Assembly: GCA_022739095.1 (NCBI GenBank)
Contig: JAIJEI010000085.1
Coordinates: 1 to 8,098, forward strand
DNA length: 8,098 bases
Direction: 5' to 3'
Source: Bifidobacterium sp.
Lineage (GTDB): Bacteria > Actinomycetota > Actinomycetes > Actinomycetales > Bifidobacteriaceae
Below, one piece after another: positions 1 to 5,687 of the stretch (its first letter is position 1; each line of letters begins with the position of its first letter). The notes beneath the pieces are model-generated. The model had not been told where the DNA came from. It saw only the letters and a list, made by a program, of their open reading frames with translations, and searched no databases. Position numbers and translations under genes: made by a program.

Positions 1-1
1 G

Positions 2-76
2 GGTGCGACGCTCCTCGACAACGAGCTTCTGGGAGAGATTACGATTCTGATTGCACATTGTTTTCTCGATTCATGA
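2..76 (+). CDS. 3' end of an unidentified gene (partial, cut by window edge)
   Basis: Reading from base 2 gives 24 uninterrupted codons ending in TGA at 74-76. The fragment is an alternation of leucine/isoleucine and acidic residues (LLDNELLGEITILIAHCF) that looks like a real amphipathic C-terminus. The stop codon touches the strong Shine-Dalgarno of the next gene, whose start lies 12 bp further on, which is typical operon spacing. The piece is too short to assign to a family. Confidence 0.5.
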   Translation, partial: GATLLDNELLGEITILIAHCFLDS

Positions 77-88
77 AAGGAGGTGAAT

Positions 89-370
89 ATGGGGTATTGG
101 AGTAGGCCCGTGCTGGTCGGCCGTCGCGAATGGCGGTTGGTCAACGTGAGCGGAAAGCCGCTCACCGTGGAAGCCGTCAAATCGTTCGATGGGGTGTCTA
201 AGCCGTTCCTCGTGGTGGAAGGCGGACCACATCAGACGATTCCGGACGGTGAGGCCATTCTGGTCAAGTTCAGGGCCACGAACCTGCGGAACTCGTTCAC
301 TGGTTTGATTCTGTCGGGCGTAGACGGGGCAGGACTTCCGTGGACGGTTCAATATCCGGTGCGTTCCTGA
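89..370 (+). CDS. Hypothetical protein, 93 aa, phage-associated
   Basis: The ATG at 89 follows a near-perfect Shine-Dalgarno (AAAGGAGGTGA, 76-86) with 5 nt between GGAGG and the start. A GTG at 83 is in frame but sits inside that ribosome-binding site, so 89 is chosen. The product has no signal peptide or membrane segment. It alternates short hydrophobic and polar stretches with many glycines and valines, suggesting a small beta-rich protein, and no family is recognised. It probably belongs to the same operon as the partial gene before it. Its last 74 bp overlap the 3' end of the opposing gene at 297-668. In a prophage it could be a minor structural or accessory protein, but nothing in the sequence proves that. 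Confidence 0.7.
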   Translation: MGYWSRPVLVGRREWRLVNVSGKPLTVEAVKSFDGVSKPFLVVEGGPHQTIPDGEAILVKFRATNLRNSFTGLILSGVDGAGLPWTVQYPVRS

Positions 371-668
371 ACGTCCCGGTTTGAACCATGTCCAACCAGT
401 CCAGCAGTTGCTGGTTGTCGAGGAACCGTACACAGCCGAAGGTGGCATACGCCGCGTTCCCGTGGTCCAGGTCGATAACCAGCGGCACGTCTTGGCTGGA
501 AGCCAGTATCGACGGGTCGATGTTTAGGAGTTTCCCAATCGCGGTTGCATTGGATAGGCCGTCCCCGGTGATTTCCAATGTTTCGACGGTTCCGTCTTCA
601 ATCAGCGTTTTCAGCCCGTGAATGATCAGGGGAAGGGAAGGACCGTTGAGGTCAAGCTGCATCTTCAT
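297..668 (-). CDS. Hypothetical protein, 123 aa, second gene of the leftward HTH operon
   Basis: The start ATG overlaps the stop of the upstream HTH gene (ATGA, 665-668), and GGAGG lies 7 nt before the start, so translation is probably coupled and well initiated. The protein is acidic and soluble-looking, with leucine/isoleucine-rich helical stretches (residues about 1-60) and a polar, proline-containing tail in the last 25 residues. No known family is recognised. Being the only partner of a Cro/C1-type regulator, it may be an early phage function, an antirepressor-like factor or the effector of a regulator-effector pair; these are guesses from position. The C-terminal tail is encoded on the strand opposite the end of the 89-370 gene. 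Confidence 0.72.
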   Translation of the reverse strand: MKMQLDLNGPSLPLIIHGLKTLIEDGTVETLEITGDGLSNATAIGKLLNIDPSILASSQDVPLVIDLDHGNAAYATFGCVRFLDNQQLLDWLDMVQTGTFRNAPDIEPSTEVLPRLRPTESNQ

Positions 669-934
669 GCCGTTACCTCCAAATCAGGAGACTCGATCTT
701 GAAGAACCGCTCCTGCATGTCCATTGGGATGGTGAGCAGTTCCTCGAAGCTGATCCCGAGGATTTCTGTTATTCGGTCAATCTCGATGACGTTGAAGGCC
801 GGGGTTCCCTTGAGTCGGCGGGATAGCTTGCTCACGTCCCAGTCGAGTTTCGATGCCATCCACCTAAGGCTTTTGTTCCTGATGAAGAGCTGGTATCGAA
901 GTCCGGCTGCTGTAAGTTTCTGTGTGCTGCTCAT
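665..934 (-). CDS. Small Cro/C1-type helix-turn-helix DNA-binding protein, 89 aa
   Basis: Residues about 12-68 form an XRE/Cro-C1-like HTH domain: a helix with LRYQLFIRNKSLRWMASKL, a recognition-helix region VSKLSRRLKG, then IDRITEILGISFEELL, the usual last helix of this fold. At 89 aa it is almost only a DNA-binding domain. It is divergent from a second HTH gene starting at 1008, with a 73-bp shared control region that holds an inverted repeat. That is the geometry of a phage repressor/Cro switch, and the small size and lack of a second domain favour the Cro-like side. There is no clear Shine-Dalgarno before its ATG. The downstream gene overlaps it by 4 bp. Confidence 0.83.
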   Translation of the reverse strand: MSSTQKLTAAGLRYQLFIRNKSLRWMASKLDWDVSKLSRRLKGTPAFNVIEIDRITEILGISFEELLTIPMDMQERFFKIESPDLEVTA

Positions 935-1007
935 ATTTCATAACTTAGCATATGCCAAGTTTCTGTCAAGACTAGACACGCCGTATCGCATATGCTAAGA
1001 TTCAACT
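935..1007. promoter_or_regulatory. Divergent promoter/operator region of the immunity switch
   Basis: CTTAGCATATGC (944-955) and GCATATGCTAAG (988-999) are exact reverse complements. Each also contains the 8-bp palindrome GCATATGC, and the two palindrome centres are 40 bp apart, close to four helical turns. The left copy extends to a 16-bp near-palindrome (CTTAGCATATGCCAAG, 944-959). They are likely paired operators for one or both flanking HTH proteins. TATGCT at 991-996 could be the -10 of the rightward gene, and the mirror copy (953-948) the -10 of the leftward gene. A TTGACA (969-964, minus strand) is also present but at non-standard spacing. Promoter details are weaker than the operator call. 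Confidence 0.75.
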
Positions 1008-1403
1008 ATGGCTAATCCAAAGGATTTCCGTGAAATGTCAGATTTTGCCTTAGCGTTTGCGGAAGAATATAAGAAGTATATGAAGGCGCACAAGGTGCGT
1101 CAGCGCGCTATTGCTGATTACCTTGGTCTCACCGAAGCTTACGTCTCTGAACGAGTCAACGGTAAAAGAGCGTTGGATACAAACGATATTGACGCACTGG
1201 CTGTACTCTCGGACACTACAGGCCGTTCCCTGATGATCGAATTGGCACGTTTGGCCAGAGAGACGCTGCACGGTCAGTCGGAGACCGCTTCTGTCGCCTC
1301 CCAGCTTGAAAAGGTCATGGGCAGGGAGATCGAGGTCGAGAAAGCGGCCTACAGGGATGAGAACAAAAAAGCGGAGTCTGGTCGCGGTGAAGACTTGGAC
1401 TGA
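1008..1403 (+). CDS. HTH-type phage/ICE repressor, 131 aa (ImmR/CI-like)
   Basis: Residues about 28-75 contain an XRE-type HTH: QRAIADYLGLTEAYVSERVNGKRAL is a good helix-turn-helix plus wing, followed by NDIDALAVLSDTTG. An N-terminal helix precedes it, and a charged helical C-terminal tail (about 90-131) may mediate oligomerisation. The gene overlaps the ImmA/IrrE-type protease downstream; the pairing of an ImmR-like repressor with an ImmA-like protease that inactivates it is known from ICEBs1 and many phages. There is no Shine-Dalgarno before the ATG at 1008, and a -10-like TATGCT ends 11 nt upstream, so the mRNA may be leaderless or nearly so. It is the best candidate for the lysogeny repressor of the element. 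Confidence 0.83.
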   Translation: MANPKDFREMSDFALAFAEEYKKYMKAHKVRQRAIADYLGLTEAYVSERVNGKRALDTNDIDALAVLSDTTGRSLMIELARLARETLHGQSETASVASQLEKVMGREIEVEKAAYRDENKKAESGRGEDLD

Positions 1404-1791
1404 CCTCACCCTTGAGGCGCGTCGCATGGGAGTCCTCATAGAGGATAAGGAGTTCGACGGTTCGCAGTGCGGGGAATACGACCCAATGTCGCGCACCGCG
1501 TTCATAGACCCCACCATGAGCATGGAGCAGCTGGTGTGCACGTTACAGCATGAGCTTATCCATGCCAAGCACTTCGATGACGGACTGCGTTTGCTGAGCC
1601 ATAAGAAGGAAGAGTGTCTGACGCGCAAGGAGACCGCATTGGCGTTGATAAACCCCGTGGACTATATGCACGCCGAAGACCTGTACGGGGGAGAACCCTA
1701 CGCGATGGCACAGGAACTCGGCATCACCGTCAGCGTCCTGCATGACTACCGGCACTGGCTGCATGACAATATATCTACGCGAGCCGCGTGA
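1387..1791 (+). CDS. ImmA/IrrE-family metallopeptidase, 134 aa (anti-repressor protease)
   Basis: The signature zinc-protease motif HELIHAKHF (HExxH) lies near residues 55-63, preceded by the usual strand with AFIDPTMS and an LVCTLQ helix. The C-terminal part (TALALINPVDYMHAEDL ... AQELGITVSVLHDYRHWL) matches the family pattern in which a helix with an acidic zinc ligand (E or D) precedes an A..L.V....D region. By family knowledge it cleaves or inactivates the neighbouring HTH repressor on induction. The start is set at GTG 1387 (GGAG at 1373-1376), giving the TWTDLTLEARRMGV N-terminus typical of the family. A longer reading from 1306 would overlap the repressor gene by about 100 bp and add an unnatural Arg/Lys-rich stretch. 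The chosen start overlaps the repressor by 17 bp. Confidence 0.87.
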   Translation: MKTWTDLTLEARRMGVLIEDKEFDGSQCGEYDPMSRTAFIDPTMSMEQLVCTLQHELIHAKHFDDGLRLLSHKKEECLTRKETALALINPVDYMHAEDLYGGEPYAMAQELGITVSVLHDYRHWLHDNISTRAA

Positions 1792-1806
1792 TTATTATCC
1801 TTCAAA

Positions 1807-2316
1807 TTATCTGAGTACATTGGCTCGTAGCACCTCTTCCGAGGTTACGGGCCAATGCCTATATTTATCCAAAAGGACGGCAAGTGAGTGTAGATCATGG
1901 TTTGACGGCAACATCGTTTGGACGGAAGGCCATGCATATTCCTCGATGAACCACTCATCGAACCAACATTCAAGGTACAGGCGTTTCCCGAGTCCGTTGT
2001 ATACAGCGTACTTTAGTTCGATCATTTCTTGGCCTGTCCGTGCGGCAAAAGGTTTGCCCCTGTATTGGAGCACATATCCGTCGCTAGTGGATTTCTCCCA
2101 GTGGTTATCGTATTTGGCGCAATCAATGATTCTGGTGGTTGTGTCTACGAGAGCCGTGAACTTTTCCCCCCTAAAGATACGCCGAAGAGGCAGGGGATCA
2201 TATGTGTGGACTTTTCTTTGCGAATTACCGGTAATAATTATTCCGGTGGTTCCTTTCGGGACAATCAAATCCCTCAAATACTGCGCATACTTAGCGGAAT
2301 ATTTCAGCTCGTTCAC
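1807..2316 (-). CDS. Hypothetical protein, 169 aa, orphan cargo gene
   Basis: A soluble-looking protein with no signal peptide or membrane helix. It has a basic N-terminal half (KVHTYDPLPLRRIFRGEK) and an unusually aromatic C-terminal half (YLECWFDEWFIEEYAWPSVQ). No family is recognised. It starts at GTG 2316 with no Shine-Dalgarno; a good promoter (TTGACA, 16 bp, TATGCT) ends only 12 nt upstream, so the leader is very short. It converges on the protease gene with a 15-bp gap and is divergent from the membrane-protein gene at 2427. AT-richness above that of int and mazG, and monocistronic placement inside the lysogeny region, fit a lysogenic-conversion or defence gene; this is inference from context. 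The opposite strand is also open here but encodes a less protein-like sequence. Confidence 0.68.
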   Translation of the reverse strand: MNELKYSAKYAQYLRDLIVPKGTTGIIITGNSQRKVHTYDPLPLRRIFRGEKFTALVDTTTRIIDCAKYDNHWEKSTSDGYVLQYRGKPFAARTGQEMIELKYAVYNGLGKRLYLECWFDEWFIEEYAWPSVQTMLPSNHDLHSLAVLLDKYRHWPVTSEEVLRANVLR

Positions 2317-2328
2317 TTATTCAGTATA

Positions 2329-2356
2329 AGCATAGGGCTTGCTTTTTCTATGTCAA
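2329..2356 (-). promoter_or_regulatory. Promoter of the 169-aa orphan gene
   Basis: On the minus strand TTGACA (2356-2351) is a perfect -35 and TATGCT (2334-2329) a fair -10, separated by 16 bp. A second -10-like hexamer, TATACT, follows directly (2328-2323). The GTG start at 2316 would leave a leader of only about 0-7 nt, with no Shine-Dalgarno. Confidence 0.6.
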
Positions 2357-2426
2357 CGAATATCTATATCCGGTCACTTCCAAGATACAATTAGACTATT
2401 AACTCGACAAAGAGAAGAGGATTATA

Positions 2427-3020
2427 ATGAGTTCGTCAGAAAACCAGAATGTCTGCTATCCGGAAACATCAAATTTACCGCTGCAATCAACTTCGCCTCA
2501 AACCGCAGCACAAATACAGTATAGACAAGTTCCATACACGCCCCAGCGGCTGACGCCGCAGTCGGAATACCAGATACCTTCCCAGCGTAGTCAGCATAAG
2601 AAACCGGCACACACTATCACGTTGAAGATATGGCAGTTCGTCCTTTGTCTTTTGGGAGCCGCGGCTGCGAGCCCTCTCCTGATTATCGTAATTGCGGGAT
2701 TCGTGATAATGATTCAGGGTTATACGGGAGCGGTATCTTCTCCTACGGGTACCATCGGCAAGATAGCCAGCGAATGCGATGTTCCCGTCAACGAGGGTGG
2801 GGAGATCGTATACCAATTCAGAACCATGGGCGCGCAAGACCAATTCGATAAGGGGATATGCGTACTCGATAAATATCCAGGTGGAGAACCCGATTACGCC
2901 ACCAATACGTCGGGGTCATTGGAGAAGAACGGCGTCGTCTATGAGTGGTCGGTTCTTGTAAACGACGGGAACTCCCTTGGTACCGACTATATGGCCACCT
3001 TGTATATCCATGAAAAATAA
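2427..3020 (+). CDS. Single-span membrane protein, 197 aa, unknown function
   Basis: The ATG at 2427 follows AGAGG with 6 nt spacing. Residues 1-62 are Ser/Gln/Pro-rich and look disordered. About 65-97 is one hydrophobic segment (WQFVLCLLGAAAASPLLIIVIAGFVIMI). About 98-197 is a polar domain with two cysteines (117 and 145) that could form a disulfide outside the cell. Basic residues just before the segment (HKK, residues 57-59) place the N-terminal tail inside. No family is recognised. It is monocistronic, AT-richer than its neighbours, flanked by repressor and integrase functions, and ends at a strong terminator. This is where many temperate phages carry superinfection-exclusion or other lysogen-expressed surface proteins, so that role is a reasonable hypothesis only. 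Confidence 0.75.
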   Translation: MSSSENQNVCYPETSNLPLQSTSPQTAAQIQYRQVPYTPQRLTPQSEYQIPSQRSQHKKPAHTITLKIWQFVLCLLGAAAASPLLIIVIAGFVIMIQGYTGAVSSPTGTIGKIASECDVPVNEGGEIVYQFRTMGAQDQFDKGICVLDKYPGGEPDYATNTSGSLEKNGVVYEWSVLVNDGNSLGTDYMATLYIHEK

Positions 3021-3024
3021 CGAT

Positions 3025-3062
3025 TGGTCTCGTTCTCCTGTATTGGAGAACGAGACCATTTT
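3025..3062 (+). terminator. Rho-independent terminator, possibly bidirectional
   Basis: A perfect 14-bp stem (3025-3038 with 3045-3058) closes a 6-nt loop and is followed by TTTT, 5 nt after the stop of the 197-aa membrane protein. It also lies 27 bp beyond the stop of the leftward gene at 3085, so it may stop both convergent transcripts; the U-run is poorer on the minus side. Confidence 0.9.
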
Positions 3063-3084
3063 GTATACCACTACAATATGATGG

Positions 3085-3588
3085 TCAGGTGTGTTTCCTA
3101 GTGGAGGGCCATACCTCATGGTTCGGGTCCCACCAGAGTATATGGAACTCATTGCCTACAAGGAAACCGTACAGGCGTTCGGTTCCGCCCAAGCGGAACC
3201 GGGCCAACGCATCGCCTTCGCGTTCATAGTATTTCGCCAGCCGGTCCTGTGGCGTCTGGTTGGGGCATTGGGTGAAATCAGGGTAGCAGGTGAACGCTTG
3301 ATATGAGGGGCTAATGATCTCGCCCACCGTCGCCTTTTCGAAGTCACGCATCTTCAGCAGCAGCAGTCGATGCTCCTCGTCGCTCATGTGCGCGAGCGAC
3401 CATGGACAGTCGGCCTCAAGGTCAACGCAGTCGAAACGGAATACGATGCGACGGTTCACGGAATCCTTGGGAATCTCCGTGGCGGATTCGGGGACATGAT
3501 AGCTTTTCGCCACGTGATGCGCGGGCACATGTTTTGAAGAGCTCGGAGCTTTGGCCTTGATGCTCTTGGTTTTGCTGCGGTGGCCCAC
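3085..3588 (-). CDS. Candidate toxin partner of a Panacea-domain antitoxin, 167 aa
   Basis: The GTG start at 3588 shares one base with the TAG of the upstream Panacea gene (TAGTG), so the two are almost certainly co-translated. Residues 1-42 are a Lys/Ser/His-rich, probably disordered tail. About 46-167 look like a compact domain with RRIVFRFDCVDL, a helix SDEEHRLLLLKMRDFEKATV, then RLAKYYE and a C-terminal block RLYGFLVGNEFHILWWDPNHEVWP with conserved-looking His, Asp and Trp residues. I do not recognise a named toxin fold. By established knowledge, Panacea (DUF4065, SocA/GepA-like) proteins often neutralise toxins encoded next door, so function is assigned by partnership. Alternatives are a phage accessory protein of another kind or an inactive partner. 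Confidence 0.72.
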   Translation of the reverse strand: MGHRSKTKSIKAKAPSSSKHVPAHHVAKSYHVPESATEIPKDSVNRRIVFRFDCVDLEADCPWSLAHMSDEEHRLLLLKMRDFEKATVGEIISPSYQAFTCYPDFTQCPNQTPQDRLAKYYEREGDALARFRLGGTERLYGFLVGNEFHILWWDPNHEVWPSTRKHT

Positions 3589-4025
3589 TAGTCGGTAAGG
3601 CTCCCATAGTATTCGGCCATGGCCGCTTCAGTTATCTCGGTGTTGCAGATGGCTCCCTGCGGGAGATCGCCTCGCGCATCCCTCCACGGGCGTTCGCTGT
3701 GGGTAAGCTCGCTGAGCTGGTAGGCTCCCATTTTCCCGTAGGCATTCAACACCGCGTCTATGGTGCTGGTGCCGTCTTCGTCTATGTTCGACGGGTCGCC
3801 GTGAATATCGCCGCGCGTGATCTTGAACATGCCCTTGTGCGCATGGTATAGGTCGGGGCACACCGGGCCGTTGGCCCATGCCTCGAATCGCTCGGGGAAC
3901 AGACGCCGTTCATCCCATACGAGGGACCATGCCTGTGAATAGTAGCAGAGCTTTTCCAGCTTCATGGTGGTCATGACGCCGAGCTTGTCCAGCACGTAAG
4001 CGGCCACGTCGAATATGCTTGTCAT
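3588..4025 (-). CDS. Panacea-domain (DUF4065, GepA/SocA-like) protein, 145 aa; likely antitoxin
   Basis: Family hallmarks are in order. Residues 20-35 read TMKLEKLCYYSQAWSL. Residues 47-67 hold FEAWANGPVCPDLYHAHKG. A helix around 86-106 holds IDAVLNAYGKMGAYQLSELTH, and ERPWRDAR at 111-118 is the typical S-L-TH-E-PW-AR end. The length is normal for the family. Panacea proteins are the neutralising halves of diverse toxin-antitoxin pairs and are frequent in prophages. Good Shine-Dalgarno (GGAGG, 6 nt before the ATG at 4025). The gene order is antitoxin first, partner second, with coupled translation. It lies just downstream of int, a position suited to stabilising the element in its host. Confidence 0.9.
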   Translation of the reverse strand: MTSIFDVAAYVLDKLGVMTTMKLEKLCYYSQAWSLVWDERRLFPERFEAWANGPVCPDLYHAHKGMFKITRGDIHGDPSNIDEDGTSTIDAVLNAYGKMGAYQLSELTHSERPWRDARGDLPQGAICNTEITEAAMAEYYGSLTD

Positions 4026-4115
4026 GGTGCGCCTCCGTAACGTTCCTTCCGCTGGACATTCAAGGTGATTAACTTACTCTTCCATTGTATGGCCGGCAAG
4101 TTTCGGCGCGCCAGT

Positions 4116-5507
4116 TCACGCCTTCCATTCGATCTGCTTCAGACCGAGCCCGTCGCTTATCGTCTCCATGCCTCGCATCAAATCCTCCACGGGCACGGTG
4201 CGGTAATGCTCGCTCATGGCTATGCTCGAATGGCCGACGATGCGTTGGATGATGCCGGGATCAACCTTCATGTGGAACAGGAGCGATACGACGGAGTTGC
4301 GGCATTCATGCCCGTACCGGTTCTCGTAGTCGGGTATGCCCGCCCTGCGCATGAGGTCGCGGAAACCGGCCCTGTCATCCAACGCGGCCAACGGCATACC
4401 CTCGCGCGTCCTGAATATCAGGTTGTACGGGTTCGGGATGATATTCTCCGTGGCCTCCAGATACCGGTGCACGACGGTGCCCAACTGGGGGATTATCGGC
4501 ACGACCTTGCCTCTCGCGGACTTCGGCGGCGTCAAAGCGTACCCCTTGCACAGGTGTATCATGTCGTATCCGTCCGGCACCCTCCACCGGTATCGGGGGC
4601 AGCTCGAAGGCCGTTTGAAGCCGCACGGGTATCTTCCGTCCCTGCCGGGCTCCCCACACCCATGCTCCTTGTCGAGGCTTTCCAGTTTCCAGTTCACCGT
4701 GTAGGTGCCTATCCATATCTCGCCGCTGTCCGGGGTTTCCAACGTCTTGTCCCGCCACAGGTCGAGATCGTCCAACGTGGCTCCCAGTATCTCCCCCTGC
4801 CTCATGCCGGTGAGCAGACGCCACCATTGGCGTGCCCCCAGAAACAGGTCGTCGGAGGACGCTTCGAGCATGTCCTGCATCTGCTCCACGGTGAACGCCT
4901 TGCGGTCCTGCGTGCCGCTGCGCCTGTCCGCCGACACGGCCACGGGCCCGTTGATGGTGCGCCGGTCCCCGGCCAATCCCGTGTCCCTGCGTTTCGGCCT
5001 TGCCGCGCTGGTGACCGGACTGGTGGGTATCAGCCGGTCGGCCACCGCCGCCTTGAATATCTGGTTAAGGATGTTGTAGAAGCCAAGCTGCCGGTTGTAC
5101 GAGCATGGGGTGCCGTCGAGGTTGCGCATGTTGGCTATCATGCGCTGCACCGCCGAGGCGGTCACTTCGCCCAGCTTCTCGTTCGCGTACTTGCACAGGT
5201 GCACGCTTATGAGGCTCGCGTAGTTGTTGATGGACTTGGGTTTCAGGTCGCGTCGTTTCAGCTCGAACCACCGTTCCGCGTACTCGCCGAGCCGGGTGGC
5301 GCGGTCTACGCCCATGCCCCATTCGGTTTTCTCCTTGAGGGCTTCGGCTATTTTCCTGTCGCATTCCTTGTAGGTCTTGGCGGACACCCATCGGCCGTCC
5401 ACCTTGGCCTGCCAGTTCACGTATGTCTTTACCGTGCCGTCCTTGAGTGTTTTCCGCTGCTCGTGGCGGATGGGGTAGACCGCTCCGGTTTTCCTTATCC
5501 TAGGCAT
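4116..5507 (-). CDS. int: Tyrosine-type site-specific integrase, 463 aa
   Basis: It catalyses integration and excision of the element. Residues about 26-62 form an N-terminal arm-binding-type beta region (VNWQAKVDGRWVSAKTY). About 70-170 form the core-binding helical domain (RLGEYAERWFELKRRDLKPKS, then QRMIANMR). About 203-450 are the catalytic domain with R236 (TGMRQGE), a lysine at about 329, H400-x-x-R403 (GHECR), H426 (VGHSSI) and nucleophile Y435 (SEHYRTV); all key residues are present. An insertion between R236 and K329 carries Cys284, Cys295 and Cys303, as in other actinobacterial phage integrases, and may bind metal. Start ATG 5507 with AAGGA 6 nt upstream. It is the gene nearest the host boundary, transcribed into the element. 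Confidence 0.95.
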   Translation of the reverse strand: MPRIRKTGAVYPIRHEQRKTLKDGTVKTYVNWQAKVDGRWVSAKTYKECDRKIAEALKEKTEWGMGVDRATRLGEYAERWFELKRRDLKPKSINNYASLISVHLCKYANEKLGEVTASAVQRMIANMRNLDGTPCSYNRQLGFYNILNQIFKAAVADRLIPTSPVTSAARPKRRDTGLAGDRRTINGPVAVSADRRSGTQDRKAFTVEQMQDMLEASSDDLFLGARQWWRLLTGMRQGEILGATLDDLDLWRDKTLETPDSGEIWIGTYTVNWKLESLDKEHGCGEPGRDGRYPCGFKRPSSCPRYRWRVPDGYDMIHLCKGYALTPPKSARGKVVPIIPQLGTVVHRYLEATENIIPNPYNLIFRTREGMPLAALDDRAGFRDLMRRAGIPDYENRYGHECRNSVVSLLFHMKVDPGIIQRIVGHSSIAMSEHYRTVPVEDLMRGMETISDGLGLKQIEWKA

Positions 5508-5519
5508 TCAGCATCCTTC

Positions 5520-5546
5520 ATTCTCCAACATTCTCCAACAAACAAT
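5520..5546 (-). repeat. Tandem 10-bp repeat next to int; putative integrase-binding cluster 1
   Basis: ATTCTCCAAC occurs twice head to tail (5520-5529, 5530-5539). Read on the minus strand, the cluster consists of two TGTTGGAGAA units. It starts 13 bp upstream of the int start codon. A related cluster lies at 5765-5791 in the same orientation. Placement between int and the host boundary fits arm-type integrase or excisionase sites. Confidence 0.6.
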
Positions 5547-5554
5547 CCGTGGCG

Positions 5555-5587
5555 AATGGTATTCCAATGGTATACCAATCGTATCAA
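5555..5587. repeat. 11-bp periodic tandem repeat upstream of int
   Basis: Three consecutive 11-bp units: AATGGTATTCC (5555-5565), AATGGTATACC (5566-5576) and the degenerate AATCGTATCAA (5577-5587). The period is one helical turn, so equivalent bases face the same side of the DNA. The middle unit includes the palindrome GGTATACC, and a GGAATTCC palindrome follows at 5594-5601. Likely a cooperative protein-binding array (excisionase, integrase or an int regulator). Confidence 0.55.
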
Positions 5588-5631
5588 ATCGTTGGAATTC
5601 CGCCGTTCTTTCCGTGGGAGCCGTTGATTTC

Positions 5632-5637
5632 ATTATA
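5632..5637 (-). promoter_or_regulatory. int: Possible -10 box for int
   Basis: A consensus TATAAT lies on the minus strand at 5637-5632, about 125 bp upstream of the int start. No good -35 is seen at 16-18 bp, and all the repeats next to int would lie in the leader. Weak call. Confidence 0.3.
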
Positions 5638-5652
5638 CGTTACTGGATGTGG

Positions 5653-5677
5653 AAGGTGTGCTGAACTAGCACCTTTT
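5653..5677 (+). terminator. Hairpin with T-run, terminator-like
   Basis: AAGGTGTGCT (5653-5662) pairs with AGCACCTT (5668-5675) through an 8-bp stem with a 2-nt bulge and a GAACT loop, followed by TTTTGTTT. It reads as a rightward intrinsic terminator although no rightward gene precedes it in this window. Confidence 0.5.
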
Positions 5678-5687
5678 GTTTCTGACT

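Noticed and set aside
1742..2329. 195-codon plus-strand frame opposite the 169-aa orphan gene
   Set aside because: It overlaps the end of the protease gene, has no Shine-Dalgarno and has a Ser/Tyr-rich unnatural composition; the minus strand has a TTGACA/TATGCT promoter and a more protein-like product.
4065..5627. A 520-codon open frame on the plus strand covering the whole integrase gene
   Set aside because: It is the antisense shadow of int in GC-rich DNA; its translation is Arg/Val/His/Pro-rich without domain character, while the minus strand encodes all integrase catalytic residues.
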